DNA of 64,000 nt from NCBI RefSeq assembly GCF_947492405.1, contig NZ_CANLMP010000008.1:161435-225434 (forward strand). Direction: 5' to 3'. Each line of letters opens with the position of its first letter. Position 1 is the first letter of the stretch. The notes beneath the pieces are model-generated. The model worked only from the letters and a program-made list of their open reading frames with translations, did no database searches and was not told the origin of the DNA. Below, one piece after another: positions 18,127 to 27,234 of this stretch. The stretch comes from an uncultured Aquimarina sp. (GTDB lineage Bacteria > Bacteroidota > Bacteroidia > Flavobacteriales > Flavobacteriaceae). The translations under genes and the position numbers were made by a program.

Positions 18127-19956
18127 TTATATAGTGTAATTTAAGGTAATTCTTGTGCCTTTGCCTGGTGTAGAACTTATAAAGATTCGACCATTTATAT
18201 AATTCATTCGTTCTTTCATAAAGAAAAGACCCATTCCTCCTTCTGCATTATTTTTTGGCTTAGTAGGGATATTGTCAAGATCGAATCCTTGACCATTATC
18301 GTCTATAATGATACTCAATATTGATTCTGAGCTGTTTATGGAGATTAGGATATAATCTGATTTAGCATATTTAATAGCATTGTTTACAGCTTCTTGCGTT
18401 ACGCGATATAAATTTGTTTCTACTAAAGAGTCAAAACGAGGTTCAGTATCAGATTTGTTTTCAAAAACAATATTTTTACCTGTTAATTTAGACAGTTCTT
18501 TTGTCATTTTCTGAAGAGCAATGCTTATCCCATAATCTTTTAATTCTGGAGGGGTGAGATTAAATGTGGCTGTTCTGATACCTAATATGAGATCTTTTGA
18601 TAGCTTTTTGAGCCCTTCAATTTTTTGATTTGTCTTTTCAATATTATCCGTATTAATAGATTCAATATTGAACTTTAATGCTGTAAGCATTTGTCCAATA
18701 CTATCGTGGATCTCTTTTGCAATTCGTTTTCGTTCCTCTTCCTGAGCTTCAACAATCATACTTGCGTTGGACTTCTGTAATTCTTCTTTTTGTTGATACT
18801 CTAAGTCATTTAATCGTTCTATTTCCTGCTGAGCCTCTTTTCTTTTAGAGATGTCAGAGCAAAGCACCAATCTTTCTGAGTTACCAGATTCTTTAAACAC
18901 ATTCAGGATCGAAATGTCTAACCACATCTTTTCACCGTCGTTAGATGTAAATTCAAATTCTTCATTAAAAACTCCGCCTTTATTTTGAGAAATAAGTTGA
19001 AGTAACCTGTTTGTTTGCAGTTCACTTAAATTCATAAGCTCCGCCAGATTTTTTGAATGGTATCCTGGATCTAGATGTAACACTTTACCGAAGCGTTCTC
19101 CCAGACTTTTTACCATACCAAACTCATTTACTCGAGCATATAATAAGGTTTGATCTAAAGCCTTGGTAAGTGATAATAATTCTTGTACATTTTCATTCTG
19201 AATTTTCCTTAATTTTTCTGCATTTGAAGCCATATTTGTAGCTTCTTTTTGCGAATAAAGAAGATCGGATATGTTTTTTTTGATACTTAAAGCTACAGGT
19301 CGGAATAATAGGAAAAATTCAAAAACCAGAATTAAAATAATTAAACAAAACAAGATGTATTCGATCTTTTTAAGTCTGGATATTTTTTCCTGAGCATCTT
19401 TTTCGTATCTAAACACAATGGCATCCATTTGCCTAAGAAAAAAGGGTTCATTAAAAATGACACTTTCGAGATGAGGTTTTAGAATTTCAGGATTGACAGA
19501 ATCTTTTTTTGCTATTGCCAGTATTTGTAGGCTATTTTCATAAATGGTTTCGAAGTAGGGTTGTAAAACCAAAAACATTCGTTTTATCTCGGTGCTATCA
19601 TTTTTTCCTTTGGGTATCGAGTCATTGTATCTTTTGAGTCTTTCGTGAGATGTTTTCCAAAGATCTATGGTTGTCTCTAATTCTGATAGATATCGTTTTC
19701 TTGATTTGTCATTTTTAATATAAGAAAGTAATAAAATCTCTTTAGATAGTTTTTGACTGAGCATTCGTTGTCTACCGGAAATATTGATAATCTTAGAATC
19801 ATCAATTTGAGAGCTTAGATACTGCTGAATAAAAAATTGCGCTCCAATAGTAAATAGAGCGATAGCTCCTAAAGCAATAATGTAAATTTTACTTAGGCGA
19901 TTAAAAGTTTGATGATCTAATGATGTTAATTTGTTCAATACAAATGAATTATGCAA
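18127..19956 (-). CDS. NarX-like membrane sensor histidine kinase
   Basis: A 609-residue inner membrane kinase. One membrane helix is at about residues 24-46 and a second near 200-220, enclosing a periplasmic domain that opens with ISGRQRMLSQKLSK. This closely resembles the nitrate-binding P-box of NarX/NarQ and the PilJ-type N-terminal domain. A PAS domain (about 270-385), a HisKA_3 dimerisation helix with the phospho-acceptor His417 (KEIHDSIGQML) and a HATPase domain (NNAIKYAK, DDNGQGFD, GGMGLFFMKER) follow. The start overlaps DUF4202 by 8 bp, in the nirB-nirD-DUF4202-kinase operon. The likely partner is the NarL-type regulator at 25263. Nitrate or nitrite sensing is inferred from the P-box and the operon. 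Confidence 0.88.
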   Translation of the reverse strand: MHNSFVLNKLTSLDHQTFNRLSKIYIIALGAIALFTIGAQFFIQQYLSSQIDDSKIINISGRQRMLSQKLSKEILLLSYIKNDKSRKRYLSELETTIDLWKTSHERLKRYNDSIPKGKNDSTEIKRMFLVLQPYFETIYENSLQILAIAKKDSVNPEILKPHLESVIFNEPFFLRQMDAIVFRYEKDAQEKISRLKKIEYILFCLIILILVFEFFLLFRPVALSIKKNISDLLYSQKEATNMASNAEKLRKIQNENVQELLSLTKALDQTLLYARVNEFGMVKSLGERFGKVLHLDPGYHSKNLAELMNLSELQTNRLLQLISQNKGGVFNEEFEFTSNDGEKMWLDISILNVFKESGNSERLVLCSDISKRKEAQQEIERLNDLEYQQKEELQKSNASMIVEAQEEERKRIAKEIHDSIGQMLTALKFNIESINTDNIEKTNQKIEGLKKLSKDLILGIRTATFNLTPPELKDYGISIALQKMTKELSKLTGKNIVFENKSDTEPRFDSLVETNLYRVTQEAVNNAIKYAKSDYILISINSSESILSIIIDDNGQGFDLDNIPTKPKNNAEGGMGLFFMKERMNYINGRIFISSTPGKGTRITLNYTI

Positions 19957-20533
19957 TAGCTTGCTTAATCATATCTAACCCTTTTTCTGTATATGATAGT
20001 TTTAATGCTGCTTGATGACCTTTTTCAGACATTTTTCTCCAGGTTTTTTGTAAAATATCAATAACCTTTTCTGAACTGTGTTTTTCGTAGAATTCTGAGT
20101 AGTAAAATTCTAGAAAAACAAGGCAGATAACATCTTCTAATATTTGAGTATCCTCGTCTTTTTTTAACTTTTTCTTTTGTATGAGAAAAGATACTCTATC
20201 TATAGTTTCTTTATCGTACCCTACTTCCTGAAGTATTCCTGAAGCCTTTTCTGCATGAAACTTTTTTAACTCTTCTCTCCATTTTAAATAACCCACTCGA
20301 TCCATCGGATAATTGTTACGAGGAATTTCCCATCTGCATAAATGCTGGGCTCTTGCAGCTAGCTGCAACGCTTCTGATGCTTCAGAAGTATAATTATTAA
20401 GAGATTGACTCATTCGTTGACCGTAGATCAATTCTTTAGGAATAGATTCTCCTTTAACGATTTCTTTATTTGGGTCTTTTGCATTTGCTTTGTCAAAAAA
20501 AGAAAATGCAGCGGCTAATTTTGTGGTTGGCAT
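19949..20533 (-). CDS. DUF4202 family protein
   Basis: A 194-residue soluble, mostly helical protein that I match to the DUF4202 family, often found beside nitrite reductase genes. A His-rich segment (RAQHLCRWEIPRNNYP, later KFHAEKA) resembles a metal-dependent HD-like helical fold, but no enzyme activity is established. It lies 55 bp or so after nirD and overlaps the kinase start by 8 bp, so it is in the same operon. A role in nitrite assimilation is inferred from context alone. Confidence 0.8.
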   Translation of the reverse strand: MPTTKLAAAFSFFDKANAKDPNKEIVKGESIPKELIYGQRMSQSLNNYTSEASEALQLAARAQHLCRWEIPRNNYPMDRVGYLKWREELKKFHAEKASGILQEVGYDKETIDRVSFLIQKKKLKKDEDTQILEDVICLVFLEFYYSEFYEKHSSEKVIDILQKTWRKMSEKGHQAALKLSYTEKGLDMIKQAIA

Positions 20534-20588
20534 AAAAGGAATGATGTTATAATACGTGCTAATTTAAGGTTTTTAGCAATAAAACGTA

Positions 20589-20966
20589 TTATTCTTCGAA
20601 ACCAATAAATACAATACCATCTTCTATTTTTACAGGATATGTCGCGATAGCAGTAAGATCCCCATTCAGATTTTCACCAGTTTCTAATGAAAAAGTCTTT
20701 TTATGAAGAGGGCAAGCAACTTTAGGTATTCCGTTATGATCGCCGATCATTCCTCTACTAAGTACCATTTCATTTTTTTCAGGTGATAAATTTTGGGTAG
20801 CATACCATTTGTTTAATCTGTTAAAATTAAATACGGCAATTTGTAGATCTTTATATTTAACACAAGCTCCTCCATCTTTAGGAAAAACATCAACTGATGC
20901 AGCTTTAAACCAAACTTTTACATCTTCTAATTTGGTGGTTTTATATTTTGTTAGAATTTCTTCCAT
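20589..20966 (-). CDS. nirD: Nitrite reductase small subunit NirD
   Basis: Small partner of NirB in cytoplasmic NADH-dependent nitrite reduction to ammonium; about 125 residues. The ORF track starts at 21002, overlapping nirB by 10 bp; I prefer the internal ATG at 20966 (MEEILTKYKTT), which leaves a 26-bp gap and gives usual NirD length, but the longer form cannot be excluded. The fold is Rieske-like (DVKVWFKAASV, KVACPLHKKTFSLETG, YPVKIEDGIVFI). Only the second ligand motif (CPLH) is visible and the first Cys-x-His pair is missing, as in NirD proteins without a cluster. Confidence 0.92.
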   Translation of the reverse strand: MEEILTKYKTTKLEDVKVWFKAASVDVFPKDGGACVKYKDLQIAVFNFNRLNKWYATQNLSPEKNEMVLSRGMIGDHNGIPKVACPLHKKTFSLETGENLNGDLTAIATYPVKIEDGIVFIGFEE

Positions 20967-20992
20967 GTTATTTTGAATTATAAGCTGTTTTA

Positions 20993-23512
20993 TTATTTCC
21001 AAGGTTCTGGCATTTTTTGTTCTCTCATAGGTACAAAAACAATGTTGTCATCCTCTTCGTCACTATTAACAAAATGGTTAAATCTTTTCATTATTTCAGG
21101 ATCGTTGATAGCCTGAGTCCACTCACATTCAAACTTGTTTACTAAAGTTTTCATTTCATTTTCTAAATCCTTAGCAATGCCTAGCTTATCATCAATAATT
21201 ACTTCTTTTAGATAATCTAACCCGCCTTCCAGGCGTTCTTGCCAAGCTGCAGTTCTTTGTAATGGTTTTGCTGTACGCATGTAAAACATTAAGTAACGAT
21301 CTAAATATTTAATTACAGTTTCGTTATCAATTTGTTCTGCAAATAATTCTGCGTGTCTTGGTGTTGCTCCACCGTTTCCGCCAACATATAAGTTCCATCC
21401 ACCTTCTACAGCAATTAAACCAAAATCTTTTCCGCGAGCTTCTGCACATTCACGAATGCATCCAGAAACTCCACCTTTAATTTTATGAGGAGCACGAATT
21501 CCTCTGTATCTATTTTCAAGTTCAATACCAAAACTTACACTTTCATCCATTCCATAACGACACCAAGTTGATCCTACACAAGTTTTTACAGTACGTAAAG
21601 ATTTACCATATGCATGACCGCTTTCAAAACCATTGTCAATTAGATCTTTCCATATTAACGGTAATTGATTTAATGTTGCGCCAAATAAATCGATACGTAC
21701 ACCGCCCGTTACTTTGGTGTATAAATCATACTTTTTAGCAATTTCTCCAAGAGCGATTAATTTATCAGGTGTAATTTCTCCTCCAGGAACTCTAGGTACT
21801 ACAGAATATGTTCCGTTACGCTGTATGTTTGCTAAGAAGCGATCATTAGAATCCTGGATAGCATATTCTTTATTGGCGGTATCAGCATTAATAGTAGCCA
21901 TTAAGGAAGCAACCAGTGGTTTACATAATTCGCATCCATGACCTCCATTTCCGTGGTTGTCTAAAACTTCATCAAATGTAGTATACCCTTTTACTTGAAT
22001 GATTTTGTATAAATCTTGTCTACTTAACTCAAAATGCTCACAAACCCCATCTTTAATTTCAATACCTAAGGATTTTAGTGTAGCATTTGTTAAATCAGTA
22101 ACCATAGGTTTACAACCACCACAACCGGTTCCAGCTTTAGTGCAACCAATTACTCCGGAAACATCTGTGGCTTCTCCTTTTTCAATTGCTCCGCAAATTT
22201 GTCCTTTAGTAACGCTTTCACATGAACAGATTTGAGCATCATCAGGTAGATCCATAACATCTCCAAGAAGTCCACCACCATCACCACCGCGACTACCTAA
22301 TATAAGATCTTCTGGTTCCTCCGGAAGTTTCATTCCGTTAATGTATATTTGGAATAAAGAATTATAATCTGATGAATCACCAATTAAAATCCCTCCTAAT
22401 AGTTTTTTGCCGTCTTTAGAAACATTTATTTTTTTATAAATGCCTTTACGTTTATTTTCATATGTAATCTCATCTATTGTTTCTTTAGCTTCATTAAGTG
22501 CATCACCAAAACTTGCTACTTCTGTGCCAATTAGTTTTAACTGAGTTGACATGTCAATAGATTCTGGCATTTCTGCATTACCACCAGTAATTTGTTGTAC
22601 AGCAACTTCTGCCATATCATAGCCAGGGGCAACTAAACCATAAATCATACTATTTAGTAAAGCACACTCTCCAATAGCATAAATGTTTTCATCAGAGGTC
22701 TGCATTTTCTGGTTTACAAGAATACCTCCACGAGTTCCGACTTCTAATCCACATTCTTTTGCCACTTCATCGCGGGGACGTATGCCTGCAGATACAACTA
22801 GCATATCTACTTTTAATTCGGTATCATCAATATATTGTAAACCTTCAATAGACTTTTCTCCTTGTAAAAACTGTGTTTGTTTTGAAAGATGAACTTTTAA
22901 ACCTAAATCTTCTATTTTGGCTTGTAGCATATCACTTGCACCCTTATCTAGTTGCCTAGGCATAAGTCTTGGAGCAAATTCTACAACATGAGCGTTTAAT
23001 CCTAAGTTTTTAACTGCGTTTGCAGCTTCCAGGCCTAACAATCCGCCTCCAAGTACTGCTGCTTCAGTTTTTCCTTGTGCTTTTAATTTCTTAGCGTAAG
23101 CTTCTGTCGCTTCAAGATCTTCAATAGTTCTATAAACAAAAACCCCTTCTTTATCAACTCCTTGAATAGGAGGAACGAATGCAGAAGATCCTGTTGCTAA
23201 TACTAAATAATCGTAAGTATACGTATCTCCACGATGATTAGCGACAGTTTTATTTGCTCTATTAATCTCTGTGATCATTTCTGAAGTGTGAAGATCGATA
23301 TTATTGTCTTCATACCAGTTTGCAGATGACATACTTAAATCTTCGGCAGTTTTACCGTCATAGAATTCACTTAGATGTACTCTGTCATATGCGCGTCTGG
23401 GTTCTTCTCCAAAAACTATAAGTTTATAATCAGGAAATTTTTCTGAAGCTACAAACTTCTCACAGAACTTATAACCTACCATTCCATTACCTATTACTAC
23501 TACCTTCTTCAT
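20993..23512 (-). CDS. nirB: NADH-dependent nitrite reductase large subunit NirB
   Basis: An 839-residue cytoplasmic enzyme reducing nitrite to ammonium with six electrons from NADH. From the N-terminus: an FAD/NAD-dependent reductase (VVIGNGMVGYKF, AVLGGGLLGLEAA, NIYAIGECA), a BFD-like [2Fe-2S] domain starting at Cys429/Cys431 (CSCESVTKGQ, GCGGCKP), a ferredoxin-like repeat and the siroheme domain. Siroheme/[4Fe-4S] ligands are Cys645, Cys651, Cys685 and Cys689 (TCVGSTWCRYG, GCIRECAEARG). It leads a nirB-nirD-DUF4202-kinase operon and has the nitrate-type palindrome/-7 promoter immediately upstream. Confidence 0.97.
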   Translation of the reverse strand: MKKVVVIGNGMVGYKFCEKFVASEKFPDYKLIVFGEEPRRAYDRVHLSEFYDGKTAEDLSMSSANWYEDNNIDLHTSEMITEINRANKTVANHRGDTYTYDYLVLATGSSAFVPPIQGVDKEGVFVYRTIEDLEATEAYAKKLKAQGKTEAAVLGGGLLGLEAANAVKNLGLNAHVVEFAPRLMPRQLDKGASDMLQAKIEDLGLKVHLSKQTQFLQGEKSIEGLQYIDDTELKVDMLVVSAGIRPRDEVAKECGLEVGTRGGILVNQKMQTSDENIYAIGECALLNSMIYGLVAPGYDMAEVAVQQITGGNAEMPESIDMSTQLKLIGTEVASFGDALNEAKETIDEITYENKRKGIYKKINVSKDGKKLLGGILIGDSSDYNSLFQIYINGMKLPEEPEDLILGSRGGDGGGLLGDVMDLPDDAQICSCESVTKGQICGAIEKGEATDVSGVIGCTKAGTGCGGCKPMVTDLTNATLKSLGIEIKDGVCEHFELSRQDLYKIIQVKGYTTFDEVLDNHGNGGHGCELCKPLVASLMATINADTANKEYAIQDSNDRFLANIQRNGTYSVVPRVPGGEITPDKLIALGEIAKKYDLYTKVTGGVRIDLFGATLNQLPLIWKDLIDNGFESGHAYGKSLRTVKTCVGSTWCRYGMDESVSFGIELENRYRGIRAPHKIKGGVSGCIRECAEARGKDFGLIAVEGGWNLYVGGNGGATPRHAELFAEQIDNETVIKYLDRYLMFYMRTAKPLQRTAAWQERLEGGLDYLKEVIIDDKLGIAKDLENEMKTLVNKFECEWTQAINDPEIMKRFNHFVNSDEEDDNIVFVPMREQKMPEPWK

Positions 23513-23532
23513 TAGTTACGTATTTATTAGTT

Positions 23533-23554
23533 CAAAATTAAGTATTAATACGTA
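23533..23554 (-). promoter_or_regulatory. Nitrate-regulon palindrome overlapping the nirB -7 box
   Basis: On the minus strand TACGTATTAATACTTA (palindrome with one mismatched pair) runs directly into TAATTTTG, a perfect TAnnTTTG box whose TA is the end of the palindrome. The box ends 20 bases before the nirB ATG. Same register as at five other promoters in this window. Confidence 0.8.
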
Positions 23555-23621
23555 TTTAGCTAGTAAGAATTACGTAATTATGACTACTGGAAATTGAGAA
23601 TTTTAAAATAATTCATAAAAA

Positions 23622-23647
23622 AACCTGCGAAATCAGTTTCGCAGGTT
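23622..23647 (-). terminator. Terminator of the porin gene
   Basis: AACCTGCGAAA pairs perfectly with TTTCGCAGGTT across 4 bases. Read leftward it is followed by TTTTTTT, 22 bp past the porin stop. Confidence 0.88.
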
Positions 23648-23669
23648 CTAGAAATATCTTTTTAAAGAC

Positions 23670-25004
23670 TTATTGCAGAGGTTTAGGACTCCACTTAAGG
23701 AAATTAGGTTTAATCACTAATTGAACCCATCCCCAGTTTTGTAATCCACTTGGATTAGGTTGATTTTTTAGAAACTCCATTCCCTCTCCAGCAAACATTT
23801 GTGAATATCCAACTTTTACGGATGCATAGGGTAGTAATTTTTGTGTAAATACAATATCTACTTCCGTTCCAAGGTATTTGTCTGCCTCTGATCCATCCGT
23901 ATCATCTATAAGAGTAGCTGCTGATGAGAAATAATGTCCTTTGATAAGAAGACTTGAGGATTTTCCAAATTTAAAATTTGCTTTGGCATATATATCAGTT
24001 AAACCCACAGAGTTTGCATGGTTTCCAACATAAAAGTAATCCATATATCCATTAAACTTATGATTGGTACCATAAAGAGGAAAGAAAGAATAGTTTTTTC
24101 CATCCGTTTCGTTTTGATCTGTACCACTTTGGATTTCAAAACCACCTCCAATACCAACAGTACCAATTTTCCCATTGGCTTCTAGTCCAACTAAATATGC
24201 AGAAAGATCAGTAGATGGACTTGCAGGATCAGTGGTATCAGGGCCTTCTCCTGCTTGTAAATATGCATTTAAAGCAAGACCTACTCCTCCTAGTTTAAAT
24301 TTAGAATGTGTACCAAATGTATGGGTATGATAGAATCCATCTGTAGGAGTACCATTTATTACATTCTGAAATGTGTTATTTAATGCTAAAAAACTGAGCG
24401 TCGCTTTTTCTGAAGCTTTCCAGGTTAAGTGTGCATACTCCATGGCTTTATAGCTAAAAAAACCAGTAACATTATATATTGTTCCTGTTTGATTACCTGG
24501 AAGTGCATCTAGATCATTCTGACTAAATGCAAAACCAAGATCTAATTTGATCTTTTCGTTTCCATATCTTATTAAAGCTAAGTCATGAAAACGACCTTGT
24601 AATGCCCAATCTAAACCACCTAAGATTCTCTGATCATCGTATGATATCATTTGTCGACCTACTTTAGTGGACCAACCTTTTCCGAATGCCAAGGATGCCC
24701 AGGCTTCTGCAACTTGTAAATTATTATTAGCATCATTATCCAGAATCTGTCTGGTATCTCCCCATACTCTTACATCCTGAATACTAAAATGAGCTTTGAA
24801 TTTTTCGGAAGTGTACCCAAATTTTAGCCTGGCTCTCTGTTGCACAAAAGCAGCAGGATCCGCTCCTTGAGGAACCAGATTATTGAATCCATGACGATAT
24901 TCAAATCGATCTCTAAAATCTAAATCAATACTTAATTCCTGAGCTTTCCCCTTAGATACTAATACTAGTAAAAATAGTATAGTATAATGTAACTTGTTTT
25001 TCAT
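23670..25004 (-). CDS. Alginate-export-type outer membrane porin
   Basis: A 444-residue outer membrane beta-barrel with a signal peptide (TILFLLVLVSKGKAQ). The pattern of alternating strands and motifs such as VWGDTRQI, VGRQMISYDDQRILGGLDW and WKASEKATLSFLALNNTF fits the alginate export (AlgE-like) porin family. It has a nitrate-regulon promoter of its own, which suggests it lets nitrate or nitrite through the outer membrane rather than alginate. That substrate is inferred purely from the regulon. It ends in a clear terminator before nirB. Confidence 0.85.
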   Translation of the reverse strand: MKNKLHYTILFLLVLVSKGKAQELSIDLDFRDRFEYRHGFNNLVPQGADPAAFVQQRARLKFGYTSEKFKAHFSIQDVRVWGDTRQILDNDANNNLQVAEAWASLAFGKGWSTKVGRQMISYDDQRILGGLDWALQGRFHDLALIRYGNEKIKLDLGFAFSQNDLDALPGNQTGTIYNVTGFFSYKAMEYAHLTWKASEKATLSFLALNNTFQNVINGTPTDGFYHTHTFGTHSKFKLGGVGLALNAYLQAGEGPDTTDPASPSTDLSAYLVGLEANGKIGTVGIGGGFEIQSGTDQNETDGKNYSFFPLYGTNHKFNGYMDYFYVGNHANSVGLTDIYAKANFKFGKSSSLLIKGHYFSSAATLIDDTDGSEADKYLGTEVDIVFTQKLLPYASVKVGYSQMFAGEGMEFLKNQPNPSGLQNWGWVQLVIKPNFLKWSPKPLQ

Positions 25005-25099
25005 TTCTTAAGTTTTTCGTTTGTTGTGCGAGCGTGCTACTCACACTATTGCTATGTTCTTTTCAATTAATTCTATTAGCTGATACATTAATTGAATGA

Positions 25100-25121
25100 C
25101 AAATCTAAGTATTAATACTTA
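25100..25121 (-). promoter_or_regulatory. Nitrate-regulon palindrome overlapping the porin -7 box
   Basis: TAAGTATTAATACTTA is a perfect 16-bp palindrome at 25106-25121. Read leftward its last TA starts TAGATTTG, a perfect -7 box (25107-25100). The porin ATG is 95 bases further on. An extra half-site TACTTA lies at 25148 on the side of the response regulator gene. Confidence 0.82.
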
Positions 25122-25262
25122 TTTTTAATGTTTTTATTAGATAAAAATACTTAGTTATAATTTTAGGATTATTAATTTTGTAGAGCTATTTTTGAATTAT
25201 TCATATATTTGATGGATTAACAACTTTGGCGGAAAGATCAGTTTAATTAGGTATTAGAAAAT

Positions 25263-25946
25263 ATGGTTAGTATTGTATTGGTAGATGATCATTTTTTGGT
25301 AAGAGATGGTATCCGTTCGCTTTTGGAAGATGAAAATCAATATGAGGTGATTGGGGAAGCATCCGATGGGCGAGAAGCCATAGATTTAGTTCAGTCTTTA
25401 CAACCGGATATTGTAATATGTGATATAAGAATGCCTGAAATGTCAGGTATTGAGACAGTAGAACAACTTACAGCTTTGTCGGTATCATCTAAAACTATTA
25501 TGTTGTCGATGCACGATTCTGATGAATATATCTTACAATCTATAAATGCTGGAGCTGATGGATACTTATTGAAGGATGCAGGAAAAGAAGAATTTCTTAA
25601 AGCATTGTCGACTGTAAGTAAAGGAAATAAGTACTTTAGTGGAGATGTATCTTCAATATTGGTTAAGAATTTACTTAAGGGCGTAGAGAACGAGAATGAA
25701 GAAGAAGTAGTTCAGTTAACCAAAGAGAGCATAAACGTAAATAATAATCCGTTCGATCTTACAAAAAGAGAAAATCAAATACTCAAGTTGGCTGTTTCAG
25801 GTATGACTAATAAAGATATTGCAGTAGAACTGGATATAAGTAAAAGAACTACAGAAGTACATCGTTTTAATTTGATGAAAAAAATGGGTGTCAAAAATGT
25901 ACTGGAACTAAGTAATAAGGCCAGAAAATACAATATGATTTCCTGA
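25263..25946 (+). CDS. NarL/FixJ-type response regulator
   Basis: A 227-residue DNA-binding regulator. The receiver has the acidic pair DD at residues 7-8 (VLVDDHF), the phospho-acceptor Asp54 (VICDIRMPEMSG), and Lys in YLLKDAGK. The C-terminal LuxR-type helix-turn-helix begins near residue 163 (LTKRENQILKLAVSGMTNKDIAVELDIS). It sits between porin and P-box protein inside the nitrate locus, apart from the NarX-like kinase at 18127, which is its likely partner. It is the leading candidate to bind the TAAGTAnnnnTACTTA operators, whose half-site TACTTA matches the TACYYMT heptamer of enterobacterial NarL; this link is inferred. Confidence 0.9.
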   Translation: MVSIVLVDDHFLVRDGIRSLLEDENQYEVIGEASDGREAIDLVQSLQPDIVICDIRMPEMSGIETVEQLTALSVSSKTIMLSMHDSDEYILQSINAGADGYLLKDAGKEEFLKALSTVSKGNKYFSGDVSSILVKNLLKGVENENEEEVVQLTKESINVNNNPFDLTKRENQILKLAVSGMTNKDIAVELDISKRTTEVHRFNLMKKMGVKNVLELSNKARKYNMIS

Positions 25947-25965
25947 CCCTTTGTTTTTTTCGTAT

Positions 25966-26799
25966 TTAATCATTAGAAATACTTTCGTACAAACCGGTAA
26001 TTTTATTGAATGATTTGGTTAGCTGATTAGTAGTTGAAAATATTTCTTGTAATTGAAATTCCCCATTGAATAAGCCTTTTGGATTTGTTTGGAATTTCTC
26101 CCATATCCCCATAATGGACCCTAGCTCTTCTTCGATTTCAGTAGTGTTATAACTACTAATTAGTAGGTTTCCTATTACAGTGTCAAATTCAGTATATACG
26201 CTAGTAAGTACTTTTCTGTATTCCGCACTCTCCTGGGTAAACATTGTAGAAGCTGTGTAATATAAACACAATCTTTGAGAGAGCATTCTTTGTTTTCCTG
26301 ACACATTTATTGTGTTTACCAATTCTTTATTTTTGTTTTGGAAAAATTGATTGTTATAACTAAAGTTATTTTCAATACTGACAACGACATCATTACATGC
26401 TTTTAATAATGATGTATTCATTTTCATTATTCTTATACAATTTTGGGGGTTAGGCGTACTTGTAACAACTTCCTTGAAAACTCCCCATAATTGCTCTACC
26501 TTTTTTATAGATAACTTAACTGAAGAGCTTGATGCATTTTTCGTCAATATTTGTAACTGTTTTTCAAAAATAAATTTACTAGAATTTAATTCTTTCCTTA
26601 TCGATGCATCACTTATTCCTTTTGCAAGTAATAAATAGGCTTTAGACATTTTTTGAGATAACATTCGTTGTTTCCCAGATATATTTATTGCCTTTCCGTA
26701 AGTAATAGCGCCGAAGTTGTTGGATTGAGAAAATGCAATATTGCAGGTGAAAAGGATAACGCAAATAATTAATAAAGTGTTGGTTTTCTTCTTTTTCAT
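25966..26799 (-). CDS. Stand-alone exported protein with two NarX/PilJ-like P-box domains
   Basis: A 277-residue protein with a signal peptide (TLLIICVILFTCNIAFSQ) and no later membrane segment, so probably periplasmic or outer-membrane associated. It contains two copies of the helical type IV pili methyl-accepting N-terminal (PilJ/NarX-like) domain: INISGKQRMLSQKMSKAYLL near residue 38 and INVSGKQRMLSQRL near residue 166. The same motif opens the sensor domain of the kinase at 18127. There is no kinase, methyl-accepting or enzymatic domain. It is convergent with the NarL-type regulator and divergent from narK. A nitrate-binding role is inferred. Confidence 0.8.
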   Translation of the reverse strand: MKKKKTNTLLIICVILFTCNIAFSQSNNFGAITYGKAINISGKQRMLSQKMSKAYLLLAKGISDASIRKELNSSKFIFEKQLQILTKNASSSSVKLSIKKVEQLWGVFKEVVTSTPNPQNCIRIMKMNTSLLKACNDVVVSIENNFSYNNQFFQNKNKELVNTINVSGKQRMLSQRLCLYYTASTMFTQESAEYRKVLTSVYTEFDTVIGNLLISSYNTTEIEEELGSIMGIWEKFQTNPKGLFNGEFQLQEIFSTTNQLTKSFNKITGLYESISND

Positions 26800-27234
26800 A
26801 AGTAAGTTTTTAAATTATTTATAGGGATTGGATGTATTAAATTGGGTTTAATACTAATTTATTATGAGGGAAAATATCTACGTTTAAAAGGGGTCTTTTT
26901 TTCAAAATACTTACTTTTTTTTGACAAAACCAAATATTTGATACTTAGTTTTAAGATGAACTTTTCATCTTTTAATCAATGTAAGGTAAAGCCATAATTA
27001 TAGTATGTTTAAAGAGTTATTAATCTGTTTAATAATTGTTTAAGGTAGGATTTGTGATTCTAGAAGGTTTTATTATCAATCTTGTAATTATCTAGTTCTA
27101 AAATTAACAAATACGTAATTAAAGTTTTAAATACTTACTTTTTTGATTAAAACTTATTTTTAGTAAGTGTTTATACTTAGTTTTGATGCGTAATTTATAA
27201 TTAGTAAAAATTTTAATATCAAAATAATTTAAAT
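26800..27234. other. Divergent intergenic region, P-box protein / narK
   Basis: This 435-bp AT-rich region has one full nitrate-type palindrome next to narK and scattered half-sites (TACTTA near 26909, 26942 and 27132; TACGTA near 27112). No perfect -7 box in the same register was found for the leftward gene. No RNA gene seen. Confidence 0.5.
27164..27185 (+). promoter_or_regulatory. Nitrate-regulon palindrome overlapping the narK -7 box
   Basis: TAAGTGTTTATACTTA at 27164-27179 (symmetric outer arms) runs into TAGTTTTG, a perfect TAnnTTTG at 27178-27185. The narK ATG follows 49 bases later. Confidence 0.8.
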
